64,000 nucleotides of DNA from positions 62,001 to 126,000 of the forward strand of contig DRFO01000017.1 of NCBI GenBank assembly GCA_011050525.1, given 5' to 3'. Position numbers and translations under genes: made by a program. Below are positions 49,120-61,553 of this stretch, one piece after another. The stretch's first letter is position 1, and every line of letters begins with the position of its first letter. The notes under the pieces are model-generated. The model worked only from the letters and a program-made list of their open reading frames with translations, did no database searches and was not told where the DNA came from. The stretch comes from Halopseudomonas xinjiangensis. Its GTDB lineage: Bacteria > Pseudomonadota > Gammaproteobacteria > Pseudomonadales > Pseudomonadaceae.

Positions 49120-49845
49120 TTACAGGCGGAAGGCATGACCCAGGTAAACATCCCTTACCAACTGGTTGGAAAGCACCGTCTCGGCGTTCCCCTCGGCAAT
49201 GATATGACCATCGTTGACGATATAGGCCTTGTCGCAGATATCCAGTGTTTCACGCACGTTGTGGTCGGTGATCAAGACGCCGATGCCTTTGTCCTTGAGA
49301 TGCTGAATGATCTGCTTGATGTCGTTGACCGAGATCGGGTCCACACCAGCGAAGGGCTCGTCGAGCAGAATGAATTTGGGTTCGGTAGCCAGCGCACGCG
49401 CGATCTCAACTCTGCGCCGCTCCCCGCCGGACAGGCTCATGCCGGGACTGTCCTTCAGATGATGAATGTGGAATTCACGCAGAAGCGACTCCAGCTTGCC
49501 TTCTCGGCCCAGGCGATTGAGATCCTTGCGGGTTTCTAGAATGGCCATGATGTTCTGACCAACCGTCAGCTTGCGAAATATCGAGGCTTCCTGCGGCAGA
49601 TAGCCGATGCCCTGGCGGGCGCGGCCATGCATCGGTAGTCTCGTGACATCGGTGTCGTTGATGAGGATATTGCCTTCATCTGCCTTCACCAGACCCACGA
49701 TCATATAGAAGCAGGTGGTTTTTCCCGCGCCATTGGGGCCGAGGAGCCCAACCACCTCACCACTGGTAATTGACAGCGAAACGTCTCGCACCACCTTGCG
49801 GGATTTGTAGGCCTTGGCCAAGTGGCGAGCTTCAAGTTTGATCAT
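49120..49845 (-). CDS. lptB: LPS export ABC transporter ATPase LptB
   Basis: A 241-residue ABC ATPase. Walker A is GPNGAGKTT (about residues 36-44), signature LSGGERRR (about 137-144), Walker [11 protein letters not shown] (about 157-166), and H-loop in TDHNV. It powers LptF/LptG, whose genes lie at 9.8-12 kb. It overlaps lptA by 4 bases (ATGA). The 87-base gap before rpoN has no named element. Confidence 0.97.
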   Translation of the reverse strand: MIKLEARHLAKAYKSRKVVRDVSLSITSGEVVGLLGPNGAGKTTCFYMIVGLVKADEGNILINDTDVTRLPMHGRARQGIGYLPQEASIFRKLTVGQNIMAILETRKDLNRLGREGKLESLLREFHIHHLKDSPGMSLSGGERRRVEIARALATEPKFILLDEPFAGVDPISVNDIKQIIQHLKDKGIGVLITDHNVRETLDICDKAYIVNDGHIIAEGNAETVLSNQLVRDVYLGHAFRL

Positions 49846-50369
49846 TGTGCCGCCGGTTCATCACGTTTTCTGGGCTGGATGGTCATCTGGATGCGCTGCG
49901 GCGCTTCCGTACTCTCGCCAGCGCGGCCAGCCTCCACGAGCTCTTCGCGTACGTTATAGGTGACGTACTCACCCTCGAAGGTATTCCCTTCCTGGTCCAG
50001 GTGGGCGTCGTCGATAAGCACGACCCGCTCGTCAGCGGCATAATATTCGATGGTCTGGCCCCGCGCATTCACGGGGCCCTGGTCCGGCTGGGGAGTCTGA
50101 ACGAATGTGGCCGGGTTGCCCACGCTGACTATCTTGCTGACTGCGCCCTCGGCGTCGGTATTAAGTGTCACCTGATCGCCCGTCAGGCGCATGGTGCCCT
50201 GGGTAATCACTACGTCGCCGGTATAAACGGCGGTATTACGGCGATCATCAAGCGTGGCAGTATCGGCCTGAATGCGGATCGGCTGCTCACTGTCCTCCGG
50301 AAGCGCAAAGGCGGGAAGGGTGGGGCTGAGCATCAGCGCCGCAACGACCAGGATTTTAACGCACCTCAT
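49842..50369 (-). CDS. lptA: Periplasmic LPS transport protein LptA
   Basis: A 175-residue protein with an N-terminal signal peptide (residues 1-22, ending PAFA) and an OstA-type beta-jellyroll (about 30-150). LptA bridges LptC to the outer-membrane LptD and carries LPS across the periplasm. It overlaps lptC by 14 bases and lptB by 4, so the three are translationally linked. Confidence 0.94.
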   Translation of the reverse strand: MRCVKILVVAALMLSPTLPAFALPEDSEQPIRIQADTATLDDRRNTAVYTGDVVITQGTMRLTGDQVTLNTDAEGAVSKIVSVGNPATFVQTPQPDQGPVNARGQTIEYYAADERVVLIDDAHLDQEGNTFEGEYVTYNVREELVEAGRAGESTEAPQRIQMTIQPRKRDEPAAQ

Positions 50370-50937
50370 GTTGGCCTCTTACATTGGATAGCAGCTTCAG
50401 GCGGCCATCATTGAGATAAACTTCCATGCCCGTGGCTGTGGTTACATTGCGGGCGGCTTCGATTCTAACGTCTCGATCAGTTTCGGCATAATCCCGGGAA
50501 GGAAACACGGTCAGTTCCGAGGTCGTCAACTGTCTTGGCGCGTCTCCGGGAACCTCCTGTTCCAGCAATACGTTCTCGATCAGTCTCACCTTGTCGCCTC
50601 CTTCGGTCACTTCGCCGTGCGCGGCAGTGACGAACCATGGCTGTTCGTCACCCTCACGGAAAAATATCAGATCAGGGGCTTCGAGCCGTGTACTGCCGTC
50701 GCTGACCAGCTGTATGGCTCTGTCGCTGGTGAGTTTGTAAGCCGGCTTGCCATCCTCACCGAGCATGGATATGCGAGGCTCGACCATGAAAAAGTCAGGC
50801 TTCAACGGGTCAACGATCATGGGCGGGGCGGTAAAGCTTGCAGGTCTGATGTTCCAGTAGCCAACCGCCAGCGCAAGAAGCATCGCCAGCCCGATGATAG
50901 CGCCCAGGACAAGGTAGCGAGGCGGGTTGAAGTTCAC
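50356..50937 (-). CDS. lptC: LPS export protein LptC
   Basis: A 193-residue bitopic protein with one N-terminal membrane helix (about residues 9-27) and a periplasmic jellyroll. It forms part of LptB2FGC and hands LPS to LptA. Overlaps kdsC by 4 bases and lptA by 14. Confidence 0.92.
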   Translation of the reverse strand: MNFNPPRYLVLGAIIGLAMLLALAVGYWNIRPASFTAPPMIVDPLKPDFFMVEPRISMLGEDGKPAYKLTSDRAIQLVSDGSTRLEAPDLIFFREGDEQPWFVTAAHGEVTEGGDKVRLIENVLLEQEVPGDAPRQLTTSELTVFPSRDYAETDRDVRIEAARNVTTATGMEVYLNDGRLKLLSNVRGQHEVR

Positions 50938-51467
50938 AGGTACGCTGCCTGTGCGGCATCCAGAGTGCCTTGTGCGCGCATGATCAGTTCGCAGAACTCA
51001 CGCGCTGCGCCGCGACCTCCAGCCGCCATGGTAACCCCATGTGCATGATGTCTGACGAAGGGGTCCGCTGTGGATACAGCCATGCCCAGGCCCACCCGGC
51101 GTATGACCGGAAGATCAGGCAGGTCATCGCCGAGAAAAGCAATTTCTTCAATATTCACGGTCACCTTCTGACGCAACTCGGCCAGAGCCGCAAGCTTGTC
51201 TTCGCGACCCTGGATCAGATGCTTGATGCCCAAATTGGCAGCACGCCGTTCAACCAGGGGCGAGTTGCGTCCGCTTATGATTGCGACCTCTACGCCGGAA
51301 GCAATCAGCATCTTGATGCCGTGACCGTCAAGCGTGTTGAAGGATTTGAATTCGGTGCCGTCGGGCATGAAATAGAGTCGACCGTCCGTCAATACCCCGT
51401 CGACATCAAAAATTGCCAGCTTTATGGCTCTGGCGCGTTCCATAAGAGTATTCATCGCTTGGCTCAT
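50934..51467 (-). CDS. kdsC: 3-deoxy-D-manno-octulosonate 8-phosphate phosphatase
   Basis: A 177-residue HAD-family phosphatase that makes Kdo from Kdo-8-phosphate. The nucleophile segment is FDVDGVLTDG (about residues 20-29), and the third HAD motif is in AFLGDDLPDLPV (about 108-119). KdsC is tetrameric and lacks a cap domain. It overlaps kdsD by 4 bases. In-frame ATGs at codons 5 and 9 make the precise start uncertain. Confidence 0.95.
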   Translation of the reverse strand: MSQAMNTLMERARAIKLAIFDVDGVLTDGRLYFMPDGTEFKSFNTLDGHGIKMLIASGVEVAIISGRNSPLVERRAANLGIKHLIQGREDKLAALAELRQKVTVNIEEIAFLGDDLPDLPVIRRVGLGMAVSTADPFVRHHAHGVTMAAGGRGAAREFCELIMRAQGTLDAAQAAYL

Positions 51468-52435
51468 ACGACCCCCGCTCGAAGCAGGTCGTGCATATTC
51501 AAAGCGCCTACTGGCTGGCCGACGGCGTCGACCACGAACAGCCCGTTGATTTTACCATCCTCCATTACCTTGAGCGCCTCCGCGGCTAGGGCGCCCTGAC
51601 GAACAGTCTTGCAGCGTCGAGTCATGACGTCGGCAATCGTGGATGTGTGGATATCAATGTTCTGATCCAGCGTCCGGCGCAGATCGCCATCGGTAAATAT
51701 GCCTGCCAGCTTCCCCTGCGGATCTCTGATGCCGGTAAGACCGAGTCCTTTGTGGGTCATCTCCAGCAACGCATCGCGCAGGGTCGTGTCCGGGTTGACC
51801 ATTGGCATGCGCTCTCCGGCGTGCATGATGTCATCAACCAGCAGCAGCAGGCGACGTCCCAGTGTGCCGCCGGGATGTGAAAAGGCAAAATCCTCAGCGC
51901 TGAATCCGCGGGCCTCGAGCATGGCTATCGCCAGCGCGTCGCCCATGACCAGCGCGGTGGTAGTGCTGGACGTTGGGGCAAGATTCAAGGGGCACGCTTC
52001 GAGCTCTACTCCGGTATGCAGGTTAGCAATCGCCGCCCGGGCCAAAGTGGAATCAGGGTTGCCGGTGATACTGATCATCGGTACGCCCAACCGTTTTATC
52101 AGGGGCAGCAGGGTCACCAGTTCAGCCGTATTTCCGGAATTGGAAAGAGCTATCACCACGTCTTTGTTGGTAATCATGCCCATGTCCCCGTGGCTCGCCT
52201 CACCAGGGTGAACAAAAAAAGCTGGCGATCCGGTGCTCGCCAGCGTGGCTGCTATTTTCTTGCCGACATGTCCGGACTTGCCCATGCCAGTGACAACGAT
52301 GCGAGCAGAACATGCAAGCAGGGTTTCGCAGGCAGTTACAAACTGGTCATTGAGTCTGGCCAAAAGGCTGTCTACTGCGTCGCGCTCCATGCTGATGGTG
52401 CGCTGCGCCGAGGCGATAAAATCAAAATCGGACAT
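51464..52435 (-). CDS. kdsD: D-arabinose 5-phosphate isomerase
   Basis: A 323-residue protein with a SIS sugar-isomerase domain (about residues 35-180, with GMGKSGHVGKKIAATLASTG) and two C-terminal CBS domains (about 205-323). KdsD makes the arabinose 5-phosphate used for Kdo. It is the first gene of the kdsD-kdsC-lptC-lptA-lptB unit and is divergent from mlaF; a TATACT -10 candidate lies at 52470-52475 on the minus strand. Confidence 0.96.
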   Translation of the reverse strand: MSDFDFIASAQRTISMERDAVDSLLARLNDQFVTACETLLACSARIVVTGMGKSGHVGKKIAATLASTGSPAFFVHPGEASHGDMGMITNKDVVIALSNSGNTAELVTLLPLIKRLGVPMISITGNPDSTLARAAIANLHTGVELEACPLNLAPTSSTTTALVMGDALAIAMLEARGFSAEDFAFSHPGGTLGRRLLLLVDDIMHAGERMPMVNPDTTLRDALLEMTHKGLGLTGIRDPQGKLAGIFTDGDLRRTLDQNIDIHTSTIADVMTRRCKTVRQGALAAEALKVMEDGKINGLFVVDAVGQPVGALNMHDLLRAGVV

Positions 52436-52568
52436 GTGTCGTTAAGCGTCTGTGGCGGATCAGTGCGCGAGTATAGCGTTTTGTGACAACCAACTCACCT
52501 GCTGAGCGTCTGGATAGCATTCAGCATGAGCCGCATAAAAAGTCTTTAGTAAGCGGATATTGTGCAGC

Positions 52569-52597
52569 TTGGGGCTAAGCGGTTGAGCTGGTATATT
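52569..52597 (+). promoter_or_regulatory. Candidate promoter of the mla operon
   Basis: TTGGGG (52569-52574), a 17-base spacer and TATATT (52592-52597), about 55 bases before mlaF. The -10 is good and the -35 poor. Confidence 0.4.
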
Positions 52598-52651
52598 AGC
52601 GCGTTCGTTTTGCCCGTCATTCGTCGGTAACCAAGGTTGGGTTTTGCAAAT

Positions 52652-53467
52652 ATGGCCGTATCTTCGGAGTATATCGTTGATCTTCAGCAGATTTCGTTCA
52701 CTAGAGCTGAGCGAGTGATCTTTGATAAGGTCGATATCCGTATCCCCCGGGGCAAGGTGACCGGCATTATGGGCCCGTCTGGCTGTGGCAAGACCACTCT
52801 GCTGCGCTTGATCGGCGCTCAATTGCGGCCAGATAGCGGCGCAATTGTGGTAAATGGGCAAAATATTCCTGAGCTTGGCAGAGAGGATCTGTTTGCGGCT
52901 CGACAGCAGATGGGCATGCTGTTTCAAAGTGGTGCGCTTTTCACCGATCTGAGTGTTTTTGAAAACGTGGCATTTCCCCTGCGCGTGCATACCTCTCTGC
53001 CCGAGGACATGGTGCGCGATATCGTGCTGCTCAAGCTCCAGGCGGTTGGGCTGCGCGGCGCGCACAAACTGATGCCCGATGAACTTTCAGGTGGCATGAA
53101 ACGCCGTGTGGCTTTGGCGCGCGCCATTGCGCTGGATCCTGAATTGATGATGTACGACGAACCCTTTGTAGGCCAGGATCCGATTTCAATGGGCGTTCTG
53201 GTGCGCTTGATCAGGCTGCTCAATGATGCGCTGGGTCTATCCAGTATTGTGGTCTCACATGATCTGGCTGAAACCGCAAGCATTGCTGACTACCTGTATG
53301 TCGTGGGTGATGGGCAGGTTCTCGGTCATGGACAGACAGACGAGCTGATGAACTCGGATAATCCGCGCATTCGTCAATTCATGCAGGGTGAGCCTGACGG
53401 CCCCGTCCCCTTCCATTTTCCGGCCAATGGCTATATCGATGACCTGTTGAGCAGGGAGCGCACATAA
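52652..53467 (+). CDS. mlaF: Phospholipid transport ATPase MlaF
   Basis: A 271-residue ABC ATPase of the Mla pathway, which maintains outer-membrane lipid asymmetry. Walker A is GPSGCGKTT (about residues 41-49), signature LSGGMKRRV, and Walker [15 protein letters not shown], the latter typical of MlaF/Mkl proteins. The start at 52652 follows the family's N-terminal length; AAGG lies 15 bases upstream, a long spacing. Stop overlaps the mlaE ATG (TAATG). Confidence 0.95.
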   Translation: MAVSSEYIVDLQQISFTRAERVIFDKVDIRIPRGKVTGIMGPSGCGKTTLLRLIGAQLRPDSGAIVVNGQNIPELGREDLFAARQQMGMLFQSGALFTDLSVFENVAFPLRVHTSLPEDMVRDIVLLKLQAVGLRGAHKLMPDELSGGMKRRVALARAIALDPELMMYDEPFVGQDPISMGVLVRLIRLLNDALGLSSIVVSHDLAETASIADYLYVVGDGQVLGHGQTDELMNSDNPRIRQFMQGEPDGPVPFHFPANGYIDDLLSRERT

Positions 53468-54249
53468 TGGGCGCTATGATCAATCGCCTGGCCCTGCTCG
53501 GTTACGCCGGTCTTAATGTGATCGCCGCGTTAGGCCGGTCAGGTGTGTTTCTGTTCCAGGCGCTGACTGGGCGCTCTCGCTTTGGCAATGCGTTCGAGTT
53601 GCTGTTGAAGCAGCTGTATTCGGTCGGTGTGCTGTCGCTGGCCATCATAATCGTCTCCGGCCTGTTTATTGGTATGGTCCTGGCCCTGCAGGGTTACATG
53701 ATCCTCGTCGGTTACGGTTCGGAGCAGGCGGTTGGCCAGATGGTCGCACTGACGCTGCTGCGGGAGCTTGGACCGGTGGTAACCGCGCTTTTGTTCGCTG
53801 GCCGCGCCGGCTCTGCGCTGACCGCCGAGATTGGCCTGATGAAAGCCACTGAGCAGCTCTCCAGTCTGGAAATGATTGGCGTGGATCCGCTCAAGTATGT
53901 GATAGCCCCGCGTTTATGGGCTGGTTTTATTTCAATGCCGTTGCTCTCGATGATTTTCTGCGTGGTGGGCATATGGGGCGGCGCCATGGTCGCGGTCGAC
54001 TGGTTGGGCGTATACTCGGGCTCCTATTGGTCCAACATGCAAAACGCCGTCGAATTTGGCAGCGATGTGATTAACGGGCTTATCAAGGCCATTGCGTTCG
54101 CTTTTGTGGTGACCTGGATTGCCGTGTTCCAGGGTTACGATTGCGAACCGACCTCCGAAGGCATCAGTCGGGCTACCACCCGCACTGTTGTCTATGCGTC
54201 CCTGGCCGTTCTGGGCCTGGACTTCATTCTCACCGCACTGATGTTCTGA
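53467..54249 (+). CDS. mlaE: Phospholipid transport permease MlaE
   Basis: A 260-residue inner-membrane permease with about five or six hydrophobic segments. The conserved family segments [20 protein letters not shown] and [18 protein letters not shown] are visible (about residues 98-141). It couples to MlaF, MlaB and MlaD. One-base overlap with mlaF. Confidence 0.95.
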   Translation: MGAMINRLALLGYAGLNVIAALGRSGVFLFQALTGRSRFGNAFELLLKQLYSVGVLSLAIIIVSGLFIGMVLALQGYMILVGYGSEQAVGQMVALTLLRELGPVVTALLFAGRAGSALTAEIGLMKATEQLSSLEMIGVDPLKYVIAPRLWAGFISMPLLSMIFCVVGIWGGAMVAVDWLGVYSGSYWSNMQNAVEFGSDVINGLIKAIAFAFVVTWIAVFQGYDCEPTSEGISRATTRTVVYASLAVLGLDFILTALMF

Positions 54250-54267
54250 TCATTCAAGGAAGCCATG

Positions 54268-54732
54268 ATGCGTATGCGTACTCTGGAATTGACCGTAGGC
54301 GTGTTTATTCTCGCGGGGGTGCTTGCGCTTGCAGTTTTAGCGATGCGCGTCAGCGGCCTGACCAATGACGCTACCGGTGATTCCTACAAGGTTTTTGCCC
54401 ATTTTGACAATGTGGCCGGCTTGACTACGCGTGCCAAGGTCACCATGGCCGGCGTGACTATTGGTCAAGTGACTGATATCAGGTTCGACAAGAATCGATA
54501 TACCGGTTTTGTTGAAATGGCGATCAATAAAGACGTCAATACCTTACCGGCAGACAGCACGGCCTCAATAGTGACCGCTGGCCTGCTGGGTGAAAAATAC
54601 GTAGGTATCTCGGTCGGCGGTGACGACCTGATGCTTGCTGAGGGTGATGAAATACACGATACCCAGTCCGCCCTTGTGCTGGAGGAGTTGATCGGCCGTT
54701 TCCTGCTTAACACAGTAAGTAGTGAAGATTAA
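54268..54732 (+). CDS. mlaD: MCE-domain protein MlaD
   Basis: A 154-residue protein with one N-terminal membrane helix (about residues 8-27) and a periplasmic MCE domain (about 38-120, with DNVAGLTTRAKVTMAGVTIG). MlaD forms a hexamer on the permease and binds phospholipid. Start: AAGGA is 7 bases before the second of two adjacent ATGs, so 54268 is preferred over 54265. Confidence 0.93.
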   Translation: MRMRTLELTVGVFILAGVLALAVLAMRVSGLTNDATGDSYKVFAHFDNVAGLTTRAKVTMAGVTIGQVTDIRFDKNRYTGFVEMAINKDVNTLPADSTASIVTAGLLGEKYVGISVGGDDLMLAEGDEIHDTQSALVLEELIGRFLLNTVSSED

Positions 54733-54745
54733 TCGAGGAATGAAC

Positions 54746-55393
54746 ATGCAAAATGTGATGAAGCTGGTGCTGGCTCTGGCCATGTCGCTGCCGCTGGTAG
54801 CCCAGGCGGTCGCTGCGACGCCGCAACAGGTGGTCGAAGAAACGTCAACGCGTGTAATGGAAGTGCTGGATGCCAACCGCGAGACATACAAGGCTGACTC
54901 TGAAGCATTTCTTGAAGGGCTCAATGAAGTCCTCAACCCGGTGGTCGATTTCGAAGGCATCGCCCGCAGCGTCATGACCGTGCGCTTCAGCCGCGGTGCA
55001 AGTCCTGAGCAGATGGAGCGATTCATCGATACGTTCAAGCGCAGCATGGTTCAATTCTATGGCAACGCGCTGCTTGAATTCGATAGCGGCAACATCAAGG
55101 TTCTGCCGCCAGGCAATCGCGCGCAGCAGAGCGACGAGCGGGCTAGCGTAGACATGGAAATCCGTGCGACCAATGGCACTGTGTATCCCGTCACCTACAC
55201 CATGGTAAACCTGGACGGTCAATGGAAGGTTCGCAACGTGATTGTCGAGGGCATCAATATCGGCCTGCTGTTCCGTGACCAGTTTGCCCAGGCGATGCAG
55301 ACCAATCGCAACGATCTGGACAAGGTGATCAATAACTGGGGTGGGGTGGTGGCTGAATCGCGCGAGACCGTCGAGAAGGAAGTCGGCCAGTGA
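54746..55393 (+). CDS. mlaC: Periplasmic phospholipid-binding protein MlaC
   Basis: A 215-residue protein with a signal peptide (residues 1-23, ending AQAVAA) and the MlaC/Ttg2D fold (segments FEGIARSVMTVRF and TYTMVNLDGQWKVRNVIVEG). It shuttles phospholipid between the MlaD complex and the outer-membrane MlaA. The start at 54746 is set by GAGGA 6 bases upstream; another ATG 6 bases earlier abuts that site. The stop overlaps mlaB. Confidence 0.93.
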   Translation: MQNVMKLVLALAMSLPLVAQAVAATPQQVVEETSTRVMEVLDANRETYKADSEAFLEGLNEVLNPVVDFEGIARSVMTVRFSRGASPEQMERFIDTFKRSMVQFYGNALLEFDSGNIKVLPPGNRAQQSDERASVDMEIRATNGTVYPVTYTMVNLDGQWKVRNVIVEGINIGLLFRDQFAQAMQTNRNDLDKVINNWGGVVAESRETVEKEVGQ

Positions 55394-55710
55394 CAGCCCG
55401 GGTGGTTGATGCAGGTAACGGCGTGCTCAATATGGAAGGCGTACTGGATTTCGCCAGCGTCGTGCCGCTGCGCGAAGATCTGGAGCGCGCCGTCGAGTCT
55501 TCACAAGGTAATATCATTCTCGATCTTGGTGGGGTAACCCGGGCAAATAGTGTTGGCCTTTCGCTGATTCTGATCGTCGCGCGGGCATTGGCCAGCCGAG
55601 GTGATCGCTTTCATATCAGAAATGTACCGTCGGGTTTGCAAAGCATTGCAACTGTCTGCGAGCTGGATGAGTGGCTGGCTTCGGTAACGGCCCCACCCAG
55701 CGCTGGTTGA
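55390..55710 (+). CDS. mlaB: STAS-domain protein MlaB
   Basis: A 106-residue STAS-domain protein, with IILDLGGVTRANSVGLSLI (about residues 39-57) as the central segment. It sits after mlaC and should bind and activate MlaF. The GTG start overlaps the mlaC stop by 4 bases. Confidence 0.85.
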   Translation: MTARVVDAGNGVLNMEGVLDFASVVPLREDLERAVESSQGNIILDLGGVTRANSVGLSLILIVARALASRGDRFHIRNVPSGLQSIATVCELDEWLASVTAPPSAG

Positions 55711-55744
55711 TTCCACACGATCCGCCGAAACAGGAGAACATTCG

Positions 55745-57273
<1,529 letters not shown>

Positions 57274-57283
57274 AGGATCAGTC

Positions 57284-57925
57284 ATGAGCCAGAATTTGAC
57301 CATCGCCCTGTCCAAGGGGCGCATCCTTGACGATACCCTGCCGTTATTGAAGCTGGCGGGTATCGAGCCGCTTGAGGATATGGAAAAGAGTCGCAAGCTG
57401 ATATTCACTACCAGCGATCCGGACGTGCGGCTGCTTATTGTGCGCGCTACCGATGTACCTACCTATGTTGAACAGGGTGCCGCAGACCTGGGGGTCGCTG
57501 GAAAGGACGTCCTTATGGAATACGGCAGCCAGGGTTTGTACGAGCCCCTGGATCTGAAGATCGCCAACTGCAGACTGATGACGGCGGGACCGGTGGATAC
57601 GCCCGAGCCCCGCGGCCGCTTGCGCGTCGCGACAAAATTTGTAAATGTCGCGCGGCGTTATTATGCCGAGCAGGGCCGTCAGGTCGAGGTCATAAAGCTC
57701 TACGGCTCGATGGAGCTGGCGCCACTGGTAGGTCTTGCCGACAAGATCATAGACGTGGTGGATACCGGCAACACGCTCCGAGCCAATGGTCTGGAGCCCC
57801 AGGAACTGATCGCCCATATCAGCTCAAGGCTGATAGTCAACAAGGCCTCGATGAAAATGAAGCATGCGCGTATCAAGGCGTTGATCGATCTGTTGGAAGG
57901 CGCGGTCGAGCGTCGCGCGAATTGA
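57284..57925 (+). CDS. hisG: ATP phosphoribosyltransferase, short form
   Basis: A 213-residue HisG catalysing the first step of histidine synthesis. At this length it is the short form lacking the C-terminal regulatory domain, so by family knowledge it needs HisZ, which is not in this window. The opening [18 protein letters not shown] is typical. The start at 57284 has AAGGA 6 bases upstream; the longer frame runs inside murA. Confidence 0.96.
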   Translation: MSQNLTIALSKGRILDDTLPLLKLAGIEPLEDMEKSRKLIFTTSDPDVRLLIVRATDVPTYVEQGAADLGVAGKDVLMEYGSQGLYEPLDLKIANCRLMTAGPVDTPEPRGRLRVATKFVNVARRYYAEQGRQVEVIKLYGSMELAPLVGLADKIIDVVDTGNTLRANGLEPQELIAHISSRLIVNKASMKMKHARIKALIDLLEGAVERRAN

Positions 57926-57961
57926 TTCCGTGACTGTATCCATCATTTGAAGGTAATCGCC

Positions 57962-59275
57962 ATGAACACGCCGTTGAACATCAAGCGTCTCGATGCCAGT
58001 CAGGTTGATTTCAGCCAGCATCTGGACACGCTGCTGGCGTGGGAAGGCGTGTCGGACAAGGCGGTAAACAGCCGGGTCGAGGAAATTATCGAAGCAGTAC
58101 GCCAGCGTGGTGACGCTGCGCTGATCGAATACACTGCCCGGTTCGATGGGCTGGATGTGGCGCAGATGTCTGACCTGATCCTCGACCGGGCGCGGTTGGA
58201 GCTGGCGCTTGAACGCATTACCCCGGTGCAGCGCACTGCGCTGGAAGTGGCGGCAGAACGAGTGCGCATCTATCACGAGCATCAGAAACAGGATTCCTGG
58301 CGCTACACCGAGTCTGATGGCACCGTACTGGGCCAGCAGATCACTCCATTGGACCGGGCCGGGCTCTACGTGCCCGGCGGAAAGGCATCCTATCCGTCAT
58401 CGGTCCTGATGAATGCCATTCCAGCCAAGGTGGCCGGTGTGCCTGAAGTGGTCATGGTGGTGCCGACACCGCTGGGCGAGATCAACGAGCTGGTACTGGC
58501 AGCTGCCTGTCTGGCGGGAGTGGATCGGGTATTCACTATCGGAGGCGCCCAGGCGGTCGCTGCGCTGGCCTACGGCACGGAAAGTGTGCCACGTGTAGAC
58601 AAGGTCGTCGGGCCTGGCAATATCTATGTCGCTACAGCCAAGCGGGCAGTGTTCGGCCAGGTAGGTATTGATATGATCGCCGGTCCGTCTGAAATACTGG
58701 TGATCTGCGACGGTCGGACCGATCCTGACTGGATAGCCATGGATCTTTTCTCGCAGGCCGAGCACGACGAAGATGCGCAGTCGATCCTGCTTTCTCCAGA
58801 CGCTGATTTTCTCGACGCAGTGGAAGCCAGCCTGAACAGGCTGCTAGGAACATTGGAGCGCGCCGATATGGTGCGGATCTCCCTCGAAACACGTGGCGCT
58901 CTGATCAAGGTAGACAGTCTCGAGCAGGCCTGTGAGGTGTCGAACCGGATTGCGCCGGAACATCTGGAACTATCCGTAGCCGACCCCGAATCCATGCTTT
59001 CATCCATCCGCCATGCCGGGGCGATTTTCATGGGCCGCTTCACCCCTGAAGCGCTGGGTGACTACTGCGCGGGACCTAATCACGTGCTGCCAACCTCGGG
59101 CACTGCGCGGTTTTCTTCGCCCCTGGGAGTCTATGACTTCCAGAAGCGCTCATCCTTGATTTACTGCTCTGCCGAGGGTGCTTCCGAACTGGGGAAAACG
59201 GCGTCGGTTCTGGCGAGGGGCGAGAGTCTCACTGCCCACGCACGAAGCGCCGAGTATCGGATCAAACAATCGTAA
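57962..59275 (+). CDS. hisD: Histidinol dehydrogenase
   Basis: A 437-residue zinc, NAD-dependent enzyme for the last two steps of histidine synthesis. Typical segments are [17 protein letters not shown] (about 133-149), [15 protein letters not shown], and [14 protein letters not shown] with its zinc ligands, and [14 protein letters not shown] near the end. Ribosome site GAAGGTAA is upstream of 57962. Forms a run with hisG and hisC. Confidence 0.97.
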   Translation: MNTPLNIKRLDASQVDFSQHLDTLLAWEGVSDKAVNSRVEEIIEAVRQRGDAALIEYTARFDGLDVAQMSDLILDRARLELALERITPVQRTALEVAAERVRIYHEHQKQDSWRYTESDGTVLGQQITPLDRAGLYVPGGKASYPSSVLMNAIPAKVAGVPEVVMVVPTPLGEINELVLAAACLAGVDRVFTIGGAQAVAALAYGTESVPRVDKVVGPGNIYVATAKRAVFGQVGIDMIAGPSEILVICDGRTDPDWIAMDLFSQAEHDEDAQSILLSPDADFLDAVEASLNRLLGTLERADMVRISLETRGALIKVDSLEQACEVSNRIAPEHLELSVADPESMLSSIRHAGAIFMGRFTPEALGDYCAGPNHVLPTSGTARFSSPLGVYDFQKRSSLIYCSAEGASELGKTASVLARGESLTAHARSAEYRIKQS

Positions 59276-59303
59276 TAGTCACTAGTCTTGCAGGAGCGTT
59301 TGC

Positions 59304-60359
59304 GTGAGCCGATTTTGGAGCCCGTTCGTCAAGGATCTGGTGCCCTACGTGCCGGGTGAGCAACCGAAGCTGGATAACCTGATCAAGCTGAACACCAACG
59401 AGAACCCCTACGGCCCTTCGCCAAGGGTGATCGAGGCCATCGAAGCGCAGTTGGGTGACAGTCTACGATTGTATCCAGCGCCTAATGCAGATGATCTGAA
59501 GTCGATCATATCGCGTTACTACGCTGTCGAGCCGGCCCAGGTCTTTGTCGGCAACGGTTCCGACGAAGTGCTTGCGCATGTGTTCCATGGGTTGTTCCAG
59601 CATGCCCAGCCGGTGTTGTTTCCAGACATCAGTTACAGCTTCTACCCGGTCTACTGCGGGCTTTATGGAATTCAATCCGAGACCGTTTCCCTTGCGCAGG
59701 ACTTCACGATTCGCGTGGAAGATTATTCTCGCCCCAACGGCGGTATCATCTTCCCCAACCCCAATGCACCGACCGGCATACTGCTTGGGCTGGATAAAAT
59801 AGAACAGATACTCCAGGCCAATCAGAACTCCGTCGTGGTAGTGGATGAAGCCTATGTCGATTTCGGTGGCAACACGGCGATCAGCCTGGTCAACCGCTAC
59901 CCGAACCTGCTCGTTACCCAGACGCTTTCCAAATCACGGTCTCTTGCGGGCCTGCGTGTCGGCCTGGCGGTTGGTCATCCCGACCTGATCGAGGCGCTGG
60001 AAAGGATCAAGAACAGCTTTAATTCCTATCCGTTGGATCGGTTGGCAATCGCCGGAGCGGTAGCCGCCTTTGAGGACGAGCCCTATTTTCAGCAAACCTG
60101 CGCCGCGGTAATCGACGGCAGGACCGCGCTGGTCAATGCGCTGGAGGTACTGGGTTTCGAGGTGTTGCCGTCGGCGGCGAATTTCGTGTTTGTTCGGCAC
60201 CCGGAAAAGGACGCCGCAGAGGTGGCCCTCGCCCTGAGGGAGCAGAGAATAATTGTCAGACATTTCAAACTGCCAAGAATCGACCAGTTTCTGCGGATAA
60301 CCGTAGGTACAGATCAGCACATCCAGGCGCTGATCAAGGCGCTGGGCTCGCTGCTCTGA
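59304..60359 (+). CDS. hisC: Histidinol-phosphate aminotransferase
   Basis: A 351-residue PLP enzyme. The family opening [13 protein letters not shown] (about residues 28-40) and the PLP-lysine segment [19 protein letters not shown] (about 210-228) are visible. Start codon is GTG with AGGAG 7 bases upstream. It converges with algW, leaving 36 bases that hold no clear terminator. Confidence 0.96.
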   Translation: MSRFWSPFVKDLVPYVPGEQPKLDNLIKLNTNENPYGPSPRVIEAIEAQLGDSLRLYPAPNADDLKSIISRYYAVEPAQVFVGNGSDEVLAHVFHGLFQHAQPVLFPDISYSFYPVYCGLYGIQSETVSLAQDFTIRVEDYSRPNGGIIFPNPNAPTGILLGLDKIEQILQANQNSVVVVDEAYVDFGGNTAISLVNRYPNLLVTQTLSKSRSLAGLRVGLAVGHPDLIEALERIKNSFNSYPLDRLAIAGAVAAFEDEPYFQQTCAAVIDGRTALVNALEVLGFEVLPSAANFVFVRHPEKDAAEVALALREQRIIVRHFKLPRIDQFLRITVGTDQHIQALIKALGSLL

Positions 60360-60395
60360 CCGGTCCGGACGGTAGACGGCGCTTGCCGCCCGGCG

Positions 60396-61553
60396 TCAGG
60401 GTTTGAAGCTGGGGCGTACGCCCACTTCGGCTTCGAATATCTTCGCTTCGCCGTCACGCGAGATCTTCATTTTCACCTTTTCGCCCGGGTCCGCACGGGC
60501 TACCTGATTCATCGCGTTCCGCCCGTTGCTGGCAGGTTCTCCGTCGATGCTCAATATGACATCGCCTGGCTGCAGGCCGGCCTGCCAGGCAGGCCCGTCT
60601 CGGTAAAGACCGGTAATCACGATGCCTTCGACAATGTCCAGCTCAAAGGTTCTGACGAGCTCAGCCGTTACCGGTTGAACCTCCACGCCTAACCACCCCC
60701 TGATCACCCGCCCATTGGCAATGATTGCCTGCATCACTTCGGTGGCGAGGCGAACCGGGATGGCAAATCCGATGCCCTGGGAGCCTCCCGACTGGGAAAA
60801 TATCGCGGTGTTGATGCCTATAAGGTTGCCTTGGGCATCGATGAGCGCGCCGCCCGAATTGCCCTGATTGATCGCCGCATCTGTCTGAATGAAGTCTTCG
60901 TAGGTATTCAAACCCAGCTGGTTGCGCCCAGTAGCGCTAATGATGCCCATCGTTACTGTCTGGCCCAGGCCGAAGGGATTTCCGATCGCCATGACAACGT
61001 CCCCCGTGCGGTGGGGTCGGGTCTCGCTGGAACTGATCGTCATGGCAGCAAGGTTTGGCAGATCGATTTTCAGCACTGCCAGATCGGTTTCCGGATCCGT
61101 ACCGATCAGTGTAGCCATTGCCTCGCGGCCGTCCTGCAAACTGACAAGAATCTCATCGGCTCCGGCGATTACATGGTTATTGGTCAGCAGGTAGCCTTCG
61201 CTGCTGAGAATGACGGCCGAGCCCAGGCTCGATTGGCGGCGCGCAGGGGCCGGCAAGGTGTCGGAATAATCACGCAGGGTCGGGTTGCGAAAGGGGCGAG
61301 GGTCGTCTGAGCTTACCTCTTTGCTGGTGAAAATATTCGCCACCGCAGGGGAAGCTTTCTGCACTGCGTCGCTGTAGGACGCCGGACCAGAGACGGGTCC
61401 GGACGCAGGAACCTGTATTTCCGGCGCTATTTGTATGGCGACGTTGTTGGCAGAGGGCAAGCCAAGCCAGTGGGGATATTGCTGAATGATAAGCAAGGCA
61501 ACCAGCAAGCCGCATGCTACAGGCCAAGCCAAATCGCGCAGATGGTCCTTCAT
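60396..61553 (-). CDS. algW: DegS-type site-1 serine protease AlgW
   Basis: A 385-residue trypsin-like protease with an N-terminal membrane anchor (about residues 8-25), a protease domain (about 85-275) and one PDZ domain (about 280-375). The triad is seen in TNNHVI (His), ETDLAVLKID (Asp) and NQGNSGGAL (Ser). In P. aeruginosa AlgW cuts MucA in response to misfolded outer-membrane proteins, releasing the envelope-stress sigma factor AlgU. Naming rests on one PDZ, anchor and its position next to hisC. Confidence 0.93.
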   Translation of the reverse strand: MKDHLRDLAWPVACGLLVALLIIQQYPHWLGLPSANNVAIQIAPEIQVPASGPVSGPASYSDAVQKASPAVANIFTSKEVSSDDPRPFRNPTLRDYSDTLPAPARRQSSLGSAVILSSEGYLLTNNHVIAGADEILVSLQDGREAMATLIGTDPETDLAVLKIDLPNLAAMTISSSETRPHRTGDVVMAIGNPFGLGQTVTMGIISATGRNQLGLNTYEDFIQTDAAINQGNSGGALIDAQGNLIGINTAIFSQSGGSQGIGFAIPVRLATEVMQAIIANGRVIRGWLGVEVQPVTAELVRTFELDIVEGIVITGLYRDGPAWQAGLQPGDVILSIDGEPASNGRNAMNQVARADPGEKVKMKISRDGEAKIFEAEVGVRPSFKP